Source: Dehalococcoidia bacterium
Lineage (GTDB): Bacteria > Chloroflexota > Dehalococcoidia > UBA2979
NCBI GenBank assembly: GCA_023228765.1
Contig: JALOAM010000103.1
Span: forward strand, 1 to 11,189
Length of the DNA stretch: 11,189 bases
Direction of reading: 5' to 3'
Shown here in pieces: positions 5,328 through 11,189 of this stretch (position 1 is its first letter; the number at the start of each line of letters is the position of its first letter). Under the pieces are notes generated by a model. That model had not been told where the DNA came from, searched no databases, and saw only the letters and a program-made list of their open reading frames with translations. Made by a program: the position numbers and the translations under genes.

Positions 5328-6566
5328 CTAGGCGTAGCGCCGGAACACCGCGCAGGCGTTCTGCCCGCCCATGCCGAACGAGTTCGACATCGCCACGTTC
5401 ACGGTCGTCTCGACAGCGGTGTTTGGCGTGATGTCCAGGTCGCACTCCGGGTCCGGCGTCACGTAGTTGATCGTGGGCGGCACAAACGAGTGATGCAGCG
5501 CGAGGATCGAGGCGACCGCCTCGACGCCGCCGGCGCCCGCGATCAGGTGGCCGGTCATCGACTTGGTCGAGGAGATGCGGAGCTTGCCGGCGGCCTCGCC
5601 GAAGGCGAGCTTCACGGCCTGGGTCTCCGTGCGGTCGTTGTAGGGCGTGCTGGTGCCGTGGGCGTTGAGGTAGTCGATGTCCTCCGGCACCACGCCGGCG
5701 TCCGCCATCGCACGCTTCATGACCAGCGCCTGGCCCTCGGGGTCGGGGGCGGCGTCGTCGGTGGAGTCGAAGGACCAGCCGACGCCGGCGACCTCGCAGT
5801 AGATGCGCGCACCGCGCGCCTTCGCGTGCTCCTCGGTCTCCAGCATCACCACCCCGGCGCCCTCGCCCATGACGAAGCCGTCACGGTCGGCGTCGAACGG
5901 CCGCGAGGCGTGCTCGGGGTCCTCGTTGTTCTTCGAGAGCGCGCCGAGGCGGCCCATCGAGGAGAGCGAGAGCGGCGTGACCATGGCGTCCGAGCCGCCC
6001 GCGAGGAGGGCCTTCGCCTGCCCGAGCCGCAGGAGGTTCAGCGCGTGGCCGAGCGCGTCCGTGCCGGAGGCGCAGGCGGTGTTGATCGTGGTGTTCGGGC
6101 CTCGGACGCCGATCTGGCGGCCCAGGCGGCCCGAGCCCATGTGTTGGCCCATGCGCGTGACGATGAAGGGGTCCACGTTGCGGGAGCCGCGGTTGAGGTA
6201 GACCTCCCACTCCGGGCCCATGTTGAACGCGTCGCCGGCCGTCGCCATGACCACGCCCACGTCGTCACGGTTCTCGTCCGTGATCTCCAGGCCGCTGTCC
6301 TCTAGCGCCTGCAGGCCGGCCGCCAGCGCGAACTGCGAGAAGCGCCCCGTCCGGCGCGCGACCTTCCGGTCGAGGTACTGCTCGATGTCGAAGTCCCTCA
6401 CCTCGCCCGCGATCTGGACGAGGAGATCGGTCGGGTCGAACCCCTGCACGCGGTGGATCCCGTTGCGGCCGGTGCGGAGCCCTTCGAGGAACTCGGCGGT
6501 GGTATTCCCGATCGGAGTGACGGCGCCCAGGCCCGTGACGACGACGCGGTTCAGTTCTCGAGGCAT
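5328..6566 (-). CDS. fabF: Beta-ketoacyl-ACP synthase II (KAS II)
   Basis: 412 residues, the normal FabF length. It condenses malonyl-ACP with acyl-ACP in cytoplasmic fatty acid elongation. The thiolase-fold Cys-His-His triad is complete: Cys165 in NTACASGTDA, His303 in NAHGTSTPYND and His340 in STKSMTGHL, with Lys335. The N-terminus VVVTGLGAVTPIGN, the middle RPFDADRDGFVMGEGAG (222-238) and the C-terminal SNSFGMGGQNA (394-404) are family landmarks. The last motif has Met and Gln where E. coli has Phe and Thr (GFGGTN). The ATG at 6566 has GGAG at good spacing. No acpP, fabD or fabG is adjacent, so it is apart from any fab cluster; a role in a specialised acyl pathway is possible. The leader carries a 9-bp inverted repeat. 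The DUF1801 gene is 106 bp upstream on the same strand. Confidence 0.96.
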   Translation of the reverse strand: MPRELNRVVVTGLGAVTPIGNTTAEFLEGLRTGRNGIHRVQGFDPTDLLVQIAGEVRDFDIEQYLDRKVARRTGRFSQFALAAGLQALEDSGLEITDENRDDVGVVMATAGDAFNMGPEWEVYLNRGSRNVDPFIVTRMGQHMGSGRLGRQIGVRGPNTTINTACASGTDALGHALNLLRLGQAKALLAGGSDAMVTPLSLSSMGRLGALSKNNEDPEHASRPFDADRDGFVMGEGAGVVMLETEEHAKARGARIYCEVAGVGWSFDSTDDAAPDPEGQALVMKRAMADAGVVPEDIDYLNAHGTSTPYNDRTETQAVKLAFGEAAGKLRISSTKSMTGHLIAGAGGVEAVASILALHHSFVPPTINYVTPDPECDLDITPNTAVETTVNVAMSNSFGMGGQNACAVFRRYA

Positions 6567-6581
6567 GGCGCGCTCCGGAAA

Positions 6582-6614
6582 GATCGAGGTCCCTGGTCAG
6601 GTGGTACCTCGATC
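6582..6614 (-). promoter_or_regulatory. 9-bp inverted repeat in the fabF leader
   Basis: GATCGAGGT (6582-6590) and ACCTCGATC (6606-6614) are exact complements 15 bases apart. On the minus strand the stem is followed by TTT and then the ribosome site GGAG and ATG of fabF. A nested imperfect palindrome, GGTAC(7)GTACC, covers 6603-6619. It could be an operator of two half-sites about two helical turns apart, or a leader hairpin. Regulator unknown. Confidence 0.4.
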
Positions 6615-6672
6615 GTACCGGGAGAACGGCGCTACCGGGCAGGGCGATCCTGCGTGAAGCGCTGCGTCGGCG

Positions 6673-7179
6673 TCAGAACATCGGATCGCCGGGGAGTTTG
6701 GCGGCCTGCTTCACCCAGCCCGTGAACTGCTTCTCGTCGAAGTCGTCCTCGTGGATGTCCAGGTAGCGGACGTTGGGGTGCTTCGAGTCCTTGGGCGGCA
6801 GGGGATCCAGCGACGATCCGTTGAGGAAGGTGACCTGCACGTACCTGGTGAAGCAGTGGAAGCTCAGGAACCAGCCGTCCCCCTCGACGCCGTAGAACGG
6901 CGAGTTCCAGCGCACGGCCTTCTGTACCTTCGGTACGACCTTCTCGACGATCGCGTCGATCCGCCGGCCGATGTCGCTCTTCCACTCGGGCATCGCGGCG
7001 ATGTAGGCCTGCACGGGCGCGTCGCCGTCACCCTTCGGGATCTGGGGGTTGCCGCCTGACAGCAGCTTCACCTCGCCGCTCGACGAACGCTTCGAGGTGG
7101 AAGCACCCTTCGAGGCAGCCGGTTTCTTCGCTGCTGGCTTCTGTACCGCTGGCTTCTTGGCAGGAGGCTTGTCAGCCAT
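6673..7179 (-). CDS. DUF1801 protein with histone-H1-like N-terminal tail
   Basis: 168 residues in two parts. Residues 1-35 are Lys/Ala/Pro/Ser rich with KKPA-type repeats (KPPAKKP, KPAAKKPAASK), as in bacterial histone-H1-like and HU-tail sequences that bind DNA non-specifically. Residues 50-165 match DUF1801 (YdhG-like fold): VQAYIAAMPEWKSDIGRRID, VRWNSPFYGVEGDGWFLSFHCF (about 89-110), VQVTFLNGSSLDPLPPKDSK, RYLDIHEDDF. The biochemical role of DUF1801 is not established; some members relate to iron-handling or stress proteins. The basic tail suggests nucleoid association, which is inference. The ATG at 7179 is preceded by GAGGAG six bases away. It is co-oriented with fabF and divergent from the CoA-transferase gene, with 140 bp between starts. 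Confidence 0.9.
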   Translation of the reverse strand: MADKPPAKKPAVQKPAAKKPAASKGASTSKRSSSGEVKLLSGGNPQIPKGDGDAPVQAYIAAMPEWKSDIGRRIDAIVEKVVPKVQKAVRWNSPFYGVEGDGWFLSFHCFTRYVQVTFLNGSSLDPLPPKDSKHPNVRYLDIHEDDFDEKQFTGWVKQAAKLPGDPMF

Positions 7180-7255
7180 GACGTCTCCTCACTTCGTCGA
7201 TGCCGACCCCGCGTAACGGACCGGACCTCCGGACATGCACCGTAGCAGCGCATGA

Positions 7256-7285
7256 GGCCTCGACACGTGGGGCCTCGACGTGCGT
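7256..7285 (+). promoter_or_regulatory. Tandem 15-bp direct repeats upstream of the CoA-transferase gene
   Basis: GGCCTCGACACGTGG (7256-7270) is followed immediately by GGCCTCGACGTGCGT (7271-7285), sharing GGCCTCGAC and a CGTG core. They lie 35-64 bases before the ATG in the divergent gap. The first contains the palindrome CACGTG. This is a candidate operator; no regulator gene is adjacent. Confidence 0.3.
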
Positions 7286-7319
7286 GGGAGAATCGGCCTC
7301 CGGCGCGAGGGAGGGCACC

Positions 7320-8522
7320 ATGGCGCGACTACCACTGGAGGGCATCCGCATCCTCGATCTGTCGATCTGGCAGCAGGGGACGTACGCGACCACGATGCTG
7401 GCGGACATGGGCGCCGACGTGATCAAGATCGAGTCGGAGTCCAACCCCGACCCTGGGCGTGCACCGCGCGAGGACGGCGGGCGGAACTGGTACTTCCACT
7501 CGCTGAACCGAGGCAAGCGCTCGATCGTCCTCGACCTGAAGTCGGAGGCTGGACAGGCCGCGTTCTGGCGCCTCGTCGAGACCGCGGACGTGGTGCACAA
7601 CAACCTGCGCTACGGCGTCATGGAACGCCTCGGCGTCACGTTCGAGCGCATCCAGTCCGTGAACCCGCGCTGCATCCTCTCGAACGCTTCCGGCTGGGGG
7701 CACCTCGGGCCGGACGCCTATCGAGGCGCCATGGACACGCTTGCGCAGGCGCGGGGCGGGTACATGGCCGTCACCGGCGAGGGCCACGATGGCCCGCCGA
7801 CGATGGCCGGGTTCCCGCAGGCGGACCAGACCGGCGCGTTCATCTCCGGCTACTCCATCCTCCTGGCGCTCTACCACCGCGACCGCACCGGCGAAGCGCA
7901 AGAGGTGAATACGTCGCTCTACGGGACGCAGCTCGCGCTCCAGTCGTTCGGGATCACCTCGGCGATGTGGACGCACGACTTCCGAGGGCGTCTGACGCAC
8001 GAGCAGCGCCGCCCGACGTGGAACCACTTCATGGCCGGCGACGGCAGGTGGTTCATGATCGGCGCGCTGCCGCCGGACAAGTGGTGGCGCGAGTTCTGCG
8101 AGGTGATGGGCACCCCCGAACTCTGCGAGGGCGACTTCGCCACCCACGCCCTTCGAACGAAGCGCAACGCCGAGGTCATCGCCCGCATGGACGAGGTCTT
8201 TCTCACCCGCTCCCGCGACGAGTGGGTGGCCGGCTTCCGCGCGAGGAACCTCCTGGTCGAACCCGTCGCGGACTACCTCGAAGTCGCGGAGGACCCGCAG
8301 GCGTGGGCGAACGACTACCTCGTGCAGGTGCCGGACGAGACGGGGAAGGAGTGGCCGATGGTCGGCTCCCCCGTCCACCTCTCGAAGTCCCCGGCGCAGA
8401 TCCGGAAGCAGGCCCCCGAGTTCGGCCAGCACACCGAGGAGGTCCTCGGCGAGCTCGGGTACTCGGCGGAGGACCTCGAACGCCTGCGCGCCGAGGGCGC
8501 GTTCGGCCCGCCGAGGCGGTAG
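7320..8522 (+). CDS. CaiB/BaiF (class III) CoA-transferase
   Basis: 400 residues, the family length. Class III CoA-transferases move CoA between carboxylic acids (formyl-CoA/oxalate, carnitine, succinyl-CoA/hydroxy-acid types) through an aspartyl-CoA thioester. The expected Asp is present at position 169 in AGFPQADQTGAFISG, the same number as in CaiB and Frc. Other landmarks are LEGIRILDLS (6-15), MLADMGADVIKIESE (26-40), LDLKSEAGQAAFWRLVETADVVHNNL (71-96), NASGWGHLGPD (122-132) and a C-terminal QHTEEVLGELGYSAEDLERLR (370-390). The substrate cannot be read from sequence. The start is the ATG at 7320 with GGGAGG close upstream; an in-frame upstream extension to 7200 has no family similarity. 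It stands alone on the plus strand, with tandem repeats upstream and a strong terminator downstream, so it is probably a single-gene transcript. Confidence 0.95.
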   Translation: MARLPLEGIRILDLSIWQQGTYATTMLADMGADVIKIESESNPDPGRAPREDGGRNWYFHSLNRGKRSIVLDLKSEAGQAAFWRLVETADVVHNNLRYGVMERLGVTFERIQSVNPRCILSNASGWGHLGPDAYRGAMDTLAQARGGYMAVTGEGHDGPPTMAGFPQADQTGAFISGYSILLALYHRDRTGEAQEVNTSLYGTQLALQSFGITSAMWTHDFRGRLTHEQRRPTWNHFMAGDGRWFMIGALPPDKWWREFCEVMGTPELCEGDFATHALRTKRNAEVIARMDEVFLTRSRDEWVAGFRARNLLVEPVADYLEVAEDPQAWANDYLVQVPDETGKEWPMVGSPVHLSKSPAQIRKQAPEFGQHTEEVLGELGYSAEDLERLRAEGAFGPPRR

Positions 8523-8542
8523 GGGTGTGGGTTGCAGATCGG

Positions 8543-8579
8543 AACGGCCCGCTCGTGAGAGCGGGCCGTTGTTGTTGTC
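8543..8579 (+). terminator. Rho-independent terminator of the CoA-transferase gene
   Basis: AACGGCCCGCTC (8543-8554), loop GTGA, GAGCGGGCCGTT (8559-8570): a perfect 12-bp stem followed by GTTGTTGTT on the plus strand, 20 bases after the stop. This is the clearest intrinsic terminator in the window. The T-rich side exists only for plus-strand transcription. Confidence 0.9.
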
Positions 8580-8655
8580 CTCGGACGGTCGTCTGGCAGG
8601 CTGTCCCCCACCCCCACCGTCCCGCATAGAGGGGGAGGCGATCAGAGCCCTCCGG

Positions 8656-8698
8656 CCCCCTCTCCCGGCTCGGCGGGAGAGGGTTGGGGTGAGGGTCT
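8656..8698. repeat. REP-like palindromic element, exact inverted copy
   Basis: Exact reverse complement of all 43 bases at 2697-2739, including the loop. It sits 18 bp past the stop of the alpha/beta hydrolase gene, so it would be in that gene's 3' transcript. The preceding stretch 8598-8640 (CCCCCACCCCCACCGTCCCG, then GAGGGGGAGG) is similarly biased and may be a decayed element of another type. Confidence 0.88.
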
Positions 8699-8716
8699 CT
8701 TCCGCCCCGCGCCGCC

Positions 8717-9586
8717 TTAGATCGCGGCGATGCTCTGGAGGAACTCGCGGACGTTGAGGGCGAGCGAGGCGGGCTGGTCTGTCGGGACCTGGTGCCCGGC
8801 GTCCTCGATCAGCGAGACGCGCGAGCCGGCGACGCGGCGGTGGAGGCGCTGGATGGCCTCCGGGGTCAGCATGTCCGTGTCCTGGCCGCGGATGATCATC
8901 GTGGGGCACTGGACGCGGTCGGCGCAGTCCCACAGGTCGGACAGGCGGCGCTGGCCGGGGTCCGGCTCCGGCGGGCGGATCTGCGGGTCGCGGAACGCCT
9001 CGTCGAAGTCCCAGGCGAGACGGCCGTCCTCGCCGATGCGCAGCACCGAGTGCACCCGACGCTCCAGTTGCTCGGTGGACGCGTACGGCTGGAACTGGCG
9101 GAAGGCGTCCACCGCGGCGTCCACGGACTCGAACGACTCACCGGTCAGCAGCAGGCGACGCAGGCCCTCGATGCCGCTGCGAAGCACCTCGGGTGCTGCT
9201 TCGACCACGACGAGGGCGGTGACCACTTCCGGGTGCTCTGCCGCGTAGCAGATCGCAAGAGCGCCCCCGAGCGAGTGCCCGACGAGCGTCAGTGAGCGCA
9301 GCCCCACCGCGTCCACGAACGCCTCGAGGTCTTCGAGCTGGGTGGAGCGGGTGTAGTCCATGTCCTCGGCGCGGTCCGACTGGCCGTAGCCACGCTGGTC
9401 GAGGGCGATCACGCGGAACTCTCGCGCGAGGTCCGTGGCGACGTCAGACCACATCTCGGAGGTGGCGGCGTAGCCGTGGAGCATCAGCAGCGCGTGGCGG
9501 CTGCGGGTGTCGCCCCACTCGCGGTAGTGCAGCTTGAGGTCGTTGACCTCCACGAACTCGTCGCGGGGCTTGGAGGGATTCGCCAT
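8717..9586 (-). CDS. Alpha/beta-fold hydrolase
   Basis: 289 residues, complete alpha/beta hydrolase. Oxyanion-hole motif LHGYAA (His37-Gly38), strand-turn ALDQRGYGQSD (61-71), nucleophile elbow GHSLGG with Ser105, acid in RGQDTDML (Asp236 or Asp238) and His265 in EDAGHQVPTDQP. A cap domain occupies about residues 135-215. The pattern fits the epoxide hydrolase / haloperoxidase / meta-cleavage-product hydrolase group. Two residues that would mark an epoxide hydrolase are not evident (the nucleophile is Ser, not Asp), so esterase, lactonase or C-C hydrolase activity is more likely; the substrate is unknown. It has no signal peptide. The ATG at 9586 has AAGGA about seven bases upstream. It follows the Asp-box gene after a 324-bp gap, so it probably has its own promoter. 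Confidence 0.93.
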   Translation of the reverse strand: MANPSKPRDEFVEVNDLKLHYREWGDTRSRHALLMLHGYAATSEMWSDVATDLAREFRVIALDQRGYGQSDRAEDMDYTRSTQLEDLEAFVDAVGLRSLTLVGHSLGGALAICYAAEHPEVVTALVVVEAAPEVLRSGIEGLRRLLLTGESFESVDAAVDAFRQFQPYASTEQLERRVHSVLRIGEDGRLAWDFDEAFRDPQIRPPEPDPGQRRLSDLWDCADRVQCPTMIIRGQDTDMLTPEAIQRLHRRVAGSRVSLIEDAGHQVPTDQPASLALNVREFLQSIAAI

Positions 9587-9729
9587 GCTCGTTCCTTCGT
9601 GCTCTCGTCATGCCTCGATGAGGCCGGTCACGCCCGACGCGGGCCGGGCGAAGGGAGCGCCTTCGTCGCCGCATGGGCCTGAGGAGGGGTGAGAAGCGAA
9701 CGTAACAGGGCGGTTCAGTAGACGCGCGG

Positions 9730-9763
9730 TTTTCAGGACATAAAACGCAGAATATGGGTAAAG
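9730..9763 (-). promoter_or_regulatory. AT-rich patch in the hydrolase upstream region
   Basis: The most AT-rich stretch of the window (TTTTCAGGACATAAAACG, AATATGGGTAAAG) lies about 145-175 bp upstream of the hydrolase start. It contains -10-like strings on the minus strand (TATTCT, TTTTAT) but none with a good -35 at 16-18 bases. It is therefore a promoter-region candidate only. The rest of the 9587-9910 gap holds a small GCCTC/GAGGC hairpin (9612-9624) and the mirrored REP-like pair; no gene is seen. Confidence 0.25.
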
Positions 9764-9789
9764 CTGTTGCGGGAGCATCGGGAGGTAGG

Positions 9790-9912
9790 AGGCAGAAGGC
9801 CCTCACCCCAGCCCTCTCCCGAAACCGGGAGAGGGGGCCGGAATCCGGATTCTGCCTCTGACTCCCCTCTCCCGGTTTCGGGAGAGGGGCCGGGGGTGAG
9901 GGCCCTCTGCCT
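9790..9912. repeat. Mirrored pair of REP-like elements
   Basis: Two arms, 9790-9837 and 9864-9912, are near-perfect reverse complements (a few mismatches and one or two indels in about 48 bases). Each carries CCTCACCCC and the stem CCCTCTCCCG / CGGGAGAGGG-type core with the short loop AAAC/GTTT instead of CCGAGC. The 26-base centre contains part of the 12-bp palindrome GAATCCGGATTC (9841-9852). The right arm ends inside the stop codon of the Asp-box gene. The arrangement resembles the paired REP units (BIME) of enterobacteria, though the sequence family differs. Confidence 0.85.
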
Positions 9913-10855
9913 ACAGCGACGCAGCCATCGCGTTCGCGACGGGGAGGCCGTCGGCGAGGTCGATGAAGTTCTTGCCGCGGTCGTGGGAGGCCCAGAGCTT
10001 GCTCCCGGCCATGACGAAGACCACGTCTTCCCAGTCCCAGGGGCGGGCGACACAGGGGATGCGAGGCCACTCGTCGTCGCCCTCGAGCTCCACGCGGGCC
10101 CAGGAGACGCCGCCGTTGGGGGAGCGGAACACCGCGCCGGTCTCGCCGGCGGCGGTGCGGGCGAGCGCGACGACGAGGGCGTCCGGGGCGCCGGGCATGA
10201 TCGCGATGGAGCCGCCCCACGAGCGGTCGAGGCCGCCCATCGACTGGAGCCAGGAGAAGCCCTCGTCCTCGGAGCGGAAGACGCCGGCGTCAGTGGTCGC
10301 GTAGACGCGATCGGCGTGCTCGGGGTGGACGCGCAGGGTGTGGATCTTCGGGTTGAGGCCCTCACCCCGACGTGTCCAGGACTTGCCGTTGTCCCGCGTG
10401 TGCCAGGCGCTCCCGCCGCCGAGGCCGACGAGGAGGCCTTCCTCCACCTGTGCGACCGACTGCACGAGGACGCGCGACTCGCCCGCGTTGGGGACGAACT
10501 GCGTGCCGTGCTTGATCACGTTCATGACGCCCTCGATCTCCTCCCAGGTGTCACCCCGGTCGGTGGAGCGGTAGAGCGGGCCGAGGGTGGAACCGATGAA
10601 GAGGTCGCCGTTGGGCAGGACGGCGACGGAGCGGGCGTTCCCGCTCCACTTGTGCTCCCAGCGCTTGCCACCGTGGACCCACGCGCCCTCCTCGGGCGAC
10701 CCGGCGATCGCGAGGCCGTCCCGGTAGTCGACGGAGGTGAAGGTGTGTCCCGTCACCGCCTGGTCGGGGTCGCCGCCGGGGACCACGGTGGTGAGGCCCT
10801 TGTCGTGCGCGATGATGATGCCCAGCGGCTCGTAGGTGCGGCGACGGATGACCAT
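9911..10855 (-). CDS. Asp-box (BNR) beta-propeller protein, cytoplasmic
   Basis: 314 residues with five Asp-box turns: YRSTDRGDTW (95-104), WHTRDNGKSW (151-160), FRSEDEGFSW (193-202), FRSPNGGVSW (243-252) and WASHDRGKNF (288-297), the last two degenerate. This indicates a six- or seven-bladed propeller of the sialidase/VPS10/YCF48-like superfamily. No sialidase FRIP motif or catalytic Arg triad is recognised, so it is likely a binding or scaffold protein, or the remnant fold of an exo-enzyme. Unlike most Asp-box proteins it has no signal peptide: the N-terminus MVIRRRTYEPLGIIIAHDKG is a propeller strand. It starts 3 bp after the sirtuin stop, with AGAGGGGA inside the sirtuin 3' end as ribosome site, so translational coupling is likely. 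Its stop codon is at the edge of the REP-like pair. Confidence 0.88.
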   Translation of the reverse strand: MVIRRRTYEPLGIIIAHDKGLTTVVPGGDPDQAVTGHTFTSVDYRDGLAIAGSPEEGAWVHGGKRWEHKWSGNARSVAVLPNGDLFIGSTLGPLYRSTDRGDTWEEIEGVMNVIKHGTQFVPNAGESRVLVQSVAQVEEGLLVGLGGGSAWHTRDNGKSWTRRGEGLNPKIHTLRVHPEHADRVYATTDAGVFRSEDEGFSWLQSMGGLDRSWGGSIAIMPGAPDALVVALARTAAGETGAVFRSPNGGVSWARVELEGDDEWPRIPCVARPWDWEDVVFVMAGSKLWASHDRGKNFIDLADGLPVANAMAASL

Positions 10856-10858
10856 GGG

Positions 10859-11189
10859 CTAGGCGTCTTCCCCTCTGGCTGCGCGGATCGCCCGGACGAG
10901 CGCGGGAAGCGCGACGCCGGACGGGGCGCGGACCACCACCGTCGCCAGGGGCGTCAGCGGTGTCTCTTCCGGATTGACCTCGATCAGCGGGACCCCTCGG
11001 CGGACCGCCTCAATGGGGTACTGCGCGGCGGGGTAGACCACCGCGGAGGTACCGATCGTCATGAAGCAGTCCGCCCGGTCCGTCTCCTCGCCGCAGCGCA
11101 GCAGGGCGCTGGGCGGGATCGGCTCGCCGAACATGACCGTGTCGCTCTTCACCATGCCGTCACAACCGGGTGAGGCGCAACGGGGCGGC
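10859..11189 (-). CDS. Sir2-family NAD-dependent deacylase, C-terminal part
   Basis: The last 109 residues of a gene that continues past the right edge. Visible are the second zinc-binding cysteine pair in CASPGCDG, the following KSDTVMFGEPIP (equivalent to the FGE motif of sirtuins), TIGTSAVVYPAA (the GTS motif contacting NAD+) and LIEVNPEETPLT (the N-E motif contacting the adenosine ribose), then the final helix ALVRAIRAARGEDA. Sirtuins remove acyl groups from lysines using NAD+. The N-terminal Rossmann part, first zinc knuckle and catalytic His are outside the window. The reading frame is open across the edge: the methionine at 11155 (GMVKSD) is internal, not the start. It is followed after 3 bp by the Asp-box protein. 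Confidence 0.92.
   Translation of the reverse strand, partial: PPRCASPGCDGMVKSDTVMFGEPIPPSALLRCGEETDRADCFMTIGTSAVVYPAAQYPIEAVRRGVPLIEVNPEETPLTPLATVVVRAPSGVALPALVRAIRAARGEDA

Noticed and set aside
7200..7319. Upstream in-frame extension of the CoA-transferase (40 codons)
   Set aside because: It has no family similarity, crosses the tandem repeats, and the ATG at 7320 has a strong ribosome site directly before LEGIRILDLS.
2697..8698. Composite transposon bounded by the 43-bp inverted copies
   Set aside because: There is no transposase, no target duplication, and the interval holds ordinary housekeeping genes. Similar elements also occur outside it at 9790-9912.
7329..8933. 534-codon open frame on the minus strand
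   Set aside because: It is antisense to the clear CoA-transferase gene, crosses the terminator and a REP-like element, and reads as Arg/Val/His-rich low-information sequence. Long antisense frames are expected at this GC.
9767..11173. 468-codon open frame on the plus strand
   Set aside because: It runs antisense to the Asp-box protein and sirtuin genes and through the REP-like pair. It is a compositional artefact.
1..11189. Defence, toxin-antitoxin or biosynthetic cluster
   Set aside because: Gene by gene, the window gives housekeeping, catabolic and unknown proteins in mixed orientation. No effector, nuclease, immunity or core biosynthetic gene is seen beyond a single fabF.

Overview
This is 11.2 kb of a very GC-rich bacterial chromosome, densely coding, with mostly short intergenic spaces and strongly G/C-ending codons. 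It carries housekeeping and catabolic genes: flavin-dependent thymidylate synthase, beta-ketoacyl-ACP synthase II, a class III CoA-transferase, esterase/hydrolases and a sirtuin. There is no phage, plasmid, transposase, CRISPR or defence gene. The gene mix, the domain style of the secreted protein at 381-1595 and the dispersed CCCTCTCCC palindromes suggest an uncultured Chloroflexota (Dehalococcoidia-like) or another high-GC environmental lineage. That placement is inference; nothing here fixes the taxon.

Layout. Minus strand, right to left up to about 4.2 kb: a small Cys-containing protein (4228-3992), thyX (3839-2847), a HAD-family phosphatase-like protein (2483-1662, with an interrupted 5' leader up to 2567), a secreted protein of no named family (1595-381) and the first 85 codons of a type B carboxylesterase (257-1). 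Plus strand: a proline-rich protein with a C-terminal membrane segment (4291-4749) and a zinc-ribbon protein with a basic tail (4939-5184). Minus strand: a DUF1801 protein with a histone-H1-like tail (7179-6673), then fabF (6566-5328). Plus strand: a stand-alone CaiB/Frc-type CoA-transferase (7320-8522) closed by a clear intrinsic terminator. Minus strand: the 3' part of a Sir2-family deacylase (window end to 10859), an Asp-box beta-propeller protein 3 bp downstream (10855-9911) and an alpha/beta hydrolase (9586-8717).

How the genes relate. There is no single pathway. The only tight coupling is sirtuin to Asp-box protein. HAD, secreted protein and esterase are co-oriented with gaps of 66 and 123 bp and may be cotranscribed, although a hairpin directly after the secreted-protein stop argues for at least partial termination before the esterase.

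The most unusual content is non-coding or small-scale. A REP-like palindrome family occurs as two exact 43-bp copies in opposite orientation about 5.9 kb apart and as a mirrored pair abutting the Asp-box gene stop codon. A 24-bp tandem array apparently grew from one arm of such an element beside thyX. The HAD gene has an in-frame amber codon exactly where, as I recall the family, a conserved tryptophan sits. A 9-bp inverted repeat lies in the fabF leader. I did not find a convincing new multi-gene system.
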